Shown: positions 6,634-9,562 of the stretch, one piece after another
How positions within the stretch are numbered: position 1 is the first letter of the stretch
Layout: every line of letters starts with the position of its first letter
Assembly: GCF_030371585.1 (NCBI RefSeq)
Contig: NZ_JAUDCE010000062.1
Direction: 5' to 3' (one strand)
Length of the DNA stretch: 9,562 nt
Source: Megamonas hypermegale_A
GTDB lineage: Bacteria > Bacillota > Negativicutes > Selenomonadales > Selenomonadaceae
Notes under the pieces: model-generated
Seen by the model: the letters and a program-made list of their open reading frames with translations, nothing else
Databases searched by the model: none
Told to the model about the DNA's origin: nothing
Position numbers and translations under genes: made by a program

Positions 6634-6647
6634 AACCTTTTGAATTT

Positions 6648-6675
6648 ATTCTACTATATTTCAATTTATTGTCAA
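6648..6675 (-). promoter_or_regulatory. Outward (leftward) promoter inside IR-L
   Basis: On the minus strand, TTGACA (6675-6670), a 16-bp spacer and TAGAAT (6653-6648) give 6/6 and 5/6 matches to consensus. Transcription would start near 6641 and cross IR-L at once. As shown, it runs antisense into the intergenic region and meets the bidirectional metY terminator after about 70 nt, with no gene to serve. It makes sense chiefly as the switchable promoter of wzz after inversion. The palindromic TTGTCAA also gives a plus-strand TTGTCA (6669-6674), a possible -35 for the recombinase gene, but that side has no good -10 at the right spacing. Confidence 0.7.
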
Positions 6676-6753
6676 GTCTGATACAAAAATATTTTTATGC
6701 TGACGGTATAAGACAAAAATTTTTAAAATTTAAGAAACTTGGAGGAAAGCAAC

Positions 6754-7866
6754 ATGAATTTTAATATATACAGACGCAAAGACGGCAGATATGAAGGCAG
6801 ATTAAATATCGGCAAAAAGGCGGACGGTAAGACGCAGTACAAATATGTATACGCCAACTCGTATGAAGAATGTACGGCGAAAATACAGCAGTTTATTTCG
6901 TTTTATTATAAGGGAAAACCGTTGACGTCATTGGCGAAGATAAAATTTCAGGATATCGGTTATCAGTGGCTGTCCGTTGCCAAAAATCATACGAAAGAAT
7001 CAACCTGGTCGATTTATGCTTATGTGCTTAAACGGTATTTAAATCCAACGTTCGGTAAACGGGAACTGTATTTGATAAATGAAGCAATGATTAATGAATT
7101 TATCAACAAACTGCTGGTAAAAGGCGCTGCAATCAGCAGAAAACCTTTATCAAAAGTAACGGTGCATAATATCATCGTCATTTTAAAAATGATTTTCAGC
7201 TTTACAGAAAAACAGTATGCGATTGTCAATCCAGCAAAAAATATTCATTTAAGTAAAATAAATACACGTAAAAAATTTTTAACGGACAAGCATTGGCAGA
7301 TTATCCGCGCGGCACTGCAAAAAGATGAAAGTGCAACAGCGACGGCTATCAGCATTGCCGTCTATATGGGACTGCGCATCGGCGAAATCTGCGCACTACA
7401 AAAACACGATATCGATTTTGACAATAACATTCTGCTCGTATGCAAAACGGTGCAGCGCATAAACTATACAGCTATCGGCAAAAAAACGAAACTCGTCGTC
7501 GGCGAACCGAAATCACCAACTTCGCGCCGTTATATACCCATACCGGACATTTTAATACCGCGCTTGAAAAAATTCTGTCAGGAATATTCGCCTGACGATT
7601 TTTTATTTGGCAAGAACAATAAACCGCTAGAACCGCGCACTTTGCAATGCCGCTTTAAAAAATTTTTGCAGAAAAATGATATTCCCGTGATAAATTTTCA
7701 TCAGCTCCGCCACAAATTCGCCGGAAACTGTGTTGAAAACAATGTGGATATAAAAGTTCTCAGCGAAATTCTCGGGCACAGCAATGTAAGCATCACGCTC
7801 AATTACTATGTTCATCCTACAATGGATTTCAAACGCAAACAGCTCAATATGGCAATAAAGAAATAA
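6754..7866 (+). CDS. Tyrosine recombinase / integrase-family invertase
   Basis: 370-residue site-specific recombinase. Residues 1-50 look like the arm-binding AP2-like domain of integrases (YRRKDGRYEGRLNIGKKADGKTQYKYVYA). A SAM-like core-binding domain spans about 60-155, and the catalytic domain about 175-365. The full catalytic set is visible: R208 in MGLRIGEICAL, K253 in GEPKSPTSRR, H316 and R319 in HQLRH, H342 in LGHSNVS, and the nucleophile Y352 in NYYVHP. It should therefore be active. ATG 6754 is chosen because GGAGG (6741-6745) sits 8 nt upstream. It is the only gene inside the 17-bp inverted repeats. An orphan phage or ICE integrase is the alternative, but no att duplication, tRNA or cargo is present. 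No terminator is seen before wzz, so read-through of its mRNA into wzz is possible. Confidence 0.93.
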   Translation: MNFNIYRRKDGRYEGRLNIGKKADGKTQYKYVYANSYEECTAKIQQFISFYYKGKPLTSLAKIKFQDIGYQWLSVAKNHTKESTWSIYAYVLKRYLNPTFGKRELYLINEAMINEFINKLLVKGAAISRKPLSKVTVHNIIVILKMIFSFTEKQYAIVNPAKNIHLSKINTRKKFLTDKHWQIIRAALQKDESATATAISIAVYMGLRIGEICALQKHDIDFDNNILLVCKTVQRINYTAIGKKTKLVVGEPKSPTSRRYIPIPDILIPRLKKFCQEYSPDDFLFGKNNKPLEPRTLQCRFKKFLQKNDIPVINFHQLRHKFAGNCVENNVDIKVLSEILGHSNVSITLNYYVHPTMDFKRKQLNMAIKK

Positions 7867-7880
7867 TAAACTGAATATGG

Positions 7881-7897
7881 TTTCGTAAAAGGATATA
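7881..7897 (-). repeat. Right 17-bp inverted repeat (IR-R)
   Basis: TTTCGTAAAAGGATATA is the exact inverse copy of IR-L. It starts 14 nt after the recombinase stop and ends 42 nt before the wzz GTG start, so an inversion would break no gene and would change only what lies upstream of wzz. Confidence 0.85.
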
Positions 7898-7939
7898 TTT
7901 AATGAAGGATTTTAATTTTACATACAGGGAGGACGAGGC

Positions 7940-8794
7940 GTGAGCGTAGATAATGTGCAGGATAATGAAGATGTAATTGATTTGAGAAAATTTTTTAAAG
8001 TAATAATGGAAAAGCGAAAAATTTTTGTAGCGATAATTATTTTATGTACTTTTATTGCAACAATCGTCGCTTTTGTAATGCCAAAGACGTATCAGTCAAA
8101 TACAACTATACGTATAAAAACTTTAACGGCAGCCAAAGGTATTGAATTGATGAAATCAGCTGAAGTTATCGAACCGGTTATGGACGAACTGAATTTATCG
8201 GGAATATCAACTGCCAAGTTTATCAGCAGTAATTTATCCATAGTCAATCCGCGAAATACAGATTTGATATCCGTTACGGCTTATGGAAAAACACCGGAAG
8301 AAGCACAGGCAATAGTTAAAGCTGTACTGGATAATTATGCGGTAGCAATAGATGAATATAACGAAGACCAGAATGCTTCTACGTTGGATTATTTGAATGA
8401 ATATATGGCTGAAGCGGAAAAAGAGATGAAGGAAGCGGAAAATAAATTGATAGCTTATCAAGAGCAGAAAGGTATTCCGCTGGCGTATGCAGTAAGCAGT
8501 GATATTGATAACATGCCGATGGATGCTGACTTTATTCGTCTTTCGCGTGATAGAAGAATAGCAACAGAAAGATATTTGCAGTTAATGAGAAATTATGAAA
8601 ATGCTAAAGTCGGTGAAATACAGAAAGCTGTGGAAATAAGTACTGTTGGTGAAGCTAATACATTAGATGAAACGCCGGTAAAACCGAATAAGAAAATAAT
8701 CATAGCTATCGGTTTTGTACTCGGTGTGATGATTTCGCTCGGCTACAGTTTATTTGCGTATTGTCGGAAGTACGGCATCAATATATTAAATTAA
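7940..8794 (+). CDS. Wzz/GumC-type polysaccharide chain-length or export regulator
   Basis: 284-residue inner-membrane protein of the polysaccharide co-polymerase family, which sets chain length or helps export of O-antigen, capsule or exopolysaccharide. The N-terminal DVIDLRKFFKVIMEKRK leads into TM1 (about 27-47). A large extracytoplasmic region follows, with a charged coiled coil near 150-176 (YLNEYMAEAEKEMKEAENKL). The proline-rich ETPVKPNKK (245-252) and TM2 (about 253-274) end the protein. Both membrane helices and the typical Pro-rich motif are present, so it is complete. No C-terminal tyrosine kinase domain is fused. The start is GTG 7940, with AGGGAGG (7926-7932) 7 nt upstream. No clear promoter is visible in the 73-base gap before it, which fits control by the adjacent invertible segment. 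It is probably the first gene of a surface-polysaccharide locus, but the expected glycan genes are not in view. Confidence 0.88.
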   Translation: MSVDNVQDNEDVIDLRKFFKVIMEKRKIFVAIIILCTFIATIVAFVMPKTYQSNTTIRIKTLTAAKGIELMKSAEVIEPVMDELNLSGISTAKFISSNLSIVNPRNTDLISVTAYGKTPEEAQAIVKAVLDNYAVAIDEYNEDQNASTLDYLNEYMAEAEKEMKEAENKLIAYQEQKGIPLAYAVSSDIDNMPMDADFIRLSRDRRIATERYLQLMRNYENAKVGEIQKAVEISTVGEANTLDETPVKPNKKIIIAIGFVLGVMISLGYSLFAYCRKYGINILN

Positions 8795-8826
8795 TTTTTT
8801 GTATGGTTTTTTGAGGTGGGTAATGT

Positions 8827-9562
8827 TTGAAATACGCTTATAAAACAGAGATTAAGCCGACTGATGAGCAGGTGCGTAAAATTCGGCGCAGTATCGGTAT
8901 CTGCCGCTGGCTTTACAATGAATATCTTGAAACAAATAAGCGTTTGTACAAAATGTACCGGCGGGGATTGCTCGACAGCAACCAGCCGTATTTCATGACA
9001 GCCAACGACTTTGATAAATATGTAAATAACAAGCTCAAAACGAAACCTAAGTACGCTTGGATTAATAAATGCGCTTCCAAAGCGCGCAAGAAAATCCTCA
9101 TGAATGCAGAAAGTGCGTTTCGCAGTTTTTTTGCGGGCAATACAGCATTTCCTTCGTTCAAGAAAAAGATGGATGAGGATATCAAGCTGTATTTTCCCAA
9201 AAACAATCCGACTGACTGGCTGATTGAGCGGCACAGAATAAAAATTCCTACATTAAAATATGTGCGGCTTAAAGAATATGGCTATTTGCCGATCGGTGCA
9301 AAAGTTATCAACGGCATTGTATCACAAACGGCAGGCAGATTTTACGTGTCGGTTACGGTGGAAGAGACTATATCTAATTATAAATCAAGCTACGGCGGTA
9401 TAGGAATTGCCGTAAAGATAAACAGCTTGGACAAATTAAATAAAGAAAAATTTCCGCAGATAGTTATGTTGCAGAAAAGATTGCAACGGCAGTGCAAAAA
9501 ACTTTGCCGAAAATACAGTTATAACGAATTTTTAAAAGACGATTTACGTTGTGTCAACAGGG
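8827..9562 (+). CDS. TnpB / IS605 OrfB-like protein, RuvC-I aspartate missing (partial, runs off window)
   Basis: 245 codons are open to the window edge. TTG 8827 is the start, with AGGTGG (8814-8819) 7 nt upstream; the nearby ATG 8823 hits a stop at once. N-terminal TnpB features are clear: KYAYKTEIKPTDEQ, then ICRWLYNEYLETNKRLY (25-41), AESAFRSFFAGNTAFPSFKK (95-114), IKIPTLKYVRLKEYG (138-152) and SQTAGRFYVSVTVEE (166-180). At the RuvC-I position, where TnpB reads GIDLGIK, this protein has GGIGIAVKINSLD, with Ala195 in place of the catalytic Asp, or the loss of about seven residues including it. The following helix (QIVMLQKRLQRQCKKLCRKYS) resembles the normal one. RuvC-II, the zinc motif and RuvC-III lie outside the window. 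No tnpA is seen beside it. It may be a TldR-like nuclease-dead guide protein or a degenerating transposon gene. It lies 32 nt after wzz with no terminator between. Confidence 0.85.
   Translation, partial: MKYAYKTEIKPTDEQVRKIRRSIGICRWLYNEYLETNKRLYKMYRRGLLDSNQPYFMTANDFDKYVNNKLKTKPKYAWINKCASKARKKILMNAESAFRSFFAGNTAFPSFKKKMDEDIKLYFPKNNPTDWLIERHRIKIPTLKYVRLKEYGYLPIGAKVINGIVSQTAGRFYVSVTVEETISNYKSSYGGIGIAVKINSLDKLNKEKFPQIVMLQKRLQRQCKKLCRKYSYNEFLKDDLRCVNR

Larger units (their letters stand above)
6617..7897. mobile_element. Candidate invertible segment carrying its own tyrosine recombinase
   Basis: The 1281-bp segment is bounded by an exact 17-bp inverted repeat (6617-6633 and 7881-7897) that stops sharply at both ends. 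It contains only a tyrosine recombinase gene and, just inside the left repeat, a near-consensus promoter that points outward. This is the layout of a DNA-inversion switch of the Hin type, but with a tyrosine recombinase. Inversion maps position x to 14514-x. The promoter's -35 would move to 7839-7844 and its -10 to 7861-7866, facing wzz at 7940 with a start near 7873. The sequence shows a single orientation, so inversion itself is inferred. Confidence 0.75.

Noticed and set aside
6617..7897. Integrated phage or ICE with att sites
   Set aside because: The flanking repeats are inverted, not direct. Only the recombinase lies between them, and no tRNA or cargo genes are present.
6617..7897. Insertion sequence with 17-bp terminal inverted repeats
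   Set aside because: The enclosed protein is a tyrosine integrase-type enzyme rather than a DDE transposase, no target duplication flanks the repeats, and the outward promoter and wzz position fit a switch better.
7940..8794. wzz truncated by insertion of the TnpB-like gene
   Set aside because: The protein has both membrane helices, the proline-rich motif and a normal stop, so it is complete.
8791..9234. Antisense reading frames over the TnpB-like gene and over the metabolic genes
   Set aside because: Their translations lack domain features and RBSs, and they lie opposite well-supported genes.
1..9562. CRISPR array, tRNA or rRNA genes
   Set aside because: No regularly spaced direct repeats, no tRNA-like cloverleaf and no rRNA-like stretches were found on either strand.

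Overview
The window comes from a Bacillota-like genome of moderate GC. A muropeptide PTS of the kind found in Bacillota sits beside a Wzz-type two-helix polysaccharide protein, which fits a Negativicutes-type organism (Selenomonas/Megamonas/Mitsuokella relatives) best. That placement is an inference from gene content and composition, not a match to a known genome.

Layout, left to right, all genes on the + strand. (1) 1-193: AT-rich leader with a perfect 21-bp inverted repeat. (2) 194-3539: a tight three-gene operon, murQ - murP-like PTS EIIBC - mupG, for uptake and breakdown of the cell-wall fragment MurNAc-GlcNAc, closed by a good terminator. (3) 3610-4632: cysK with a consensus sigma-70 promoter. 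(4) 4633-5221: 589 bases without a gene, filled by a palindrome-rich element with about 50-bp terminal inverted repeats and a 12+20-bp hairpin, ending in a terminator-like hairpin just before the next gene. (5) 5222-6514: metY-type O-acetylhomoserine sulfhydrylase, ended by a strong bidirectional terminator. cysK and metY together supply cysteine and homocysteine from sulfide. (6) 6617-7897: a tyrosine recombinase gene enclosed by a perfect 17-bp inverted repeat. (7) 7940-8794: a complete Wzz-family chain-length/export regulator, probably the start of a surface polysaccharide locus. (8) 8827 to the window end: the N-terminal two thirds of a TnpB/IS605 OrfB-like protein that has no aspartate at the expected RuvC-I position.

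The most notable system is region 6-7. The 17-bp inverted repeats, the recombinase they enclose, and a near-consensus minus-strand promoter just inside the left repeat have the layout of a self-contained phase-variation switch. In the orientation shown, the promoter fires away from wzz into the metY terminator. Inverting 6617-7897 would place it about 70 bp upstream of wzz, pointing into it. This resembles the Salmonella Hin switch, but with a tyrosine recombinase and a polysaccharide gene as target. Second in interest is the TnpB-like gene, which could be a nuclease-dead RNA-guided repressor (TldR-like) or a decaying transposon gene. The window ends before the remaining catalytic residues can be read.
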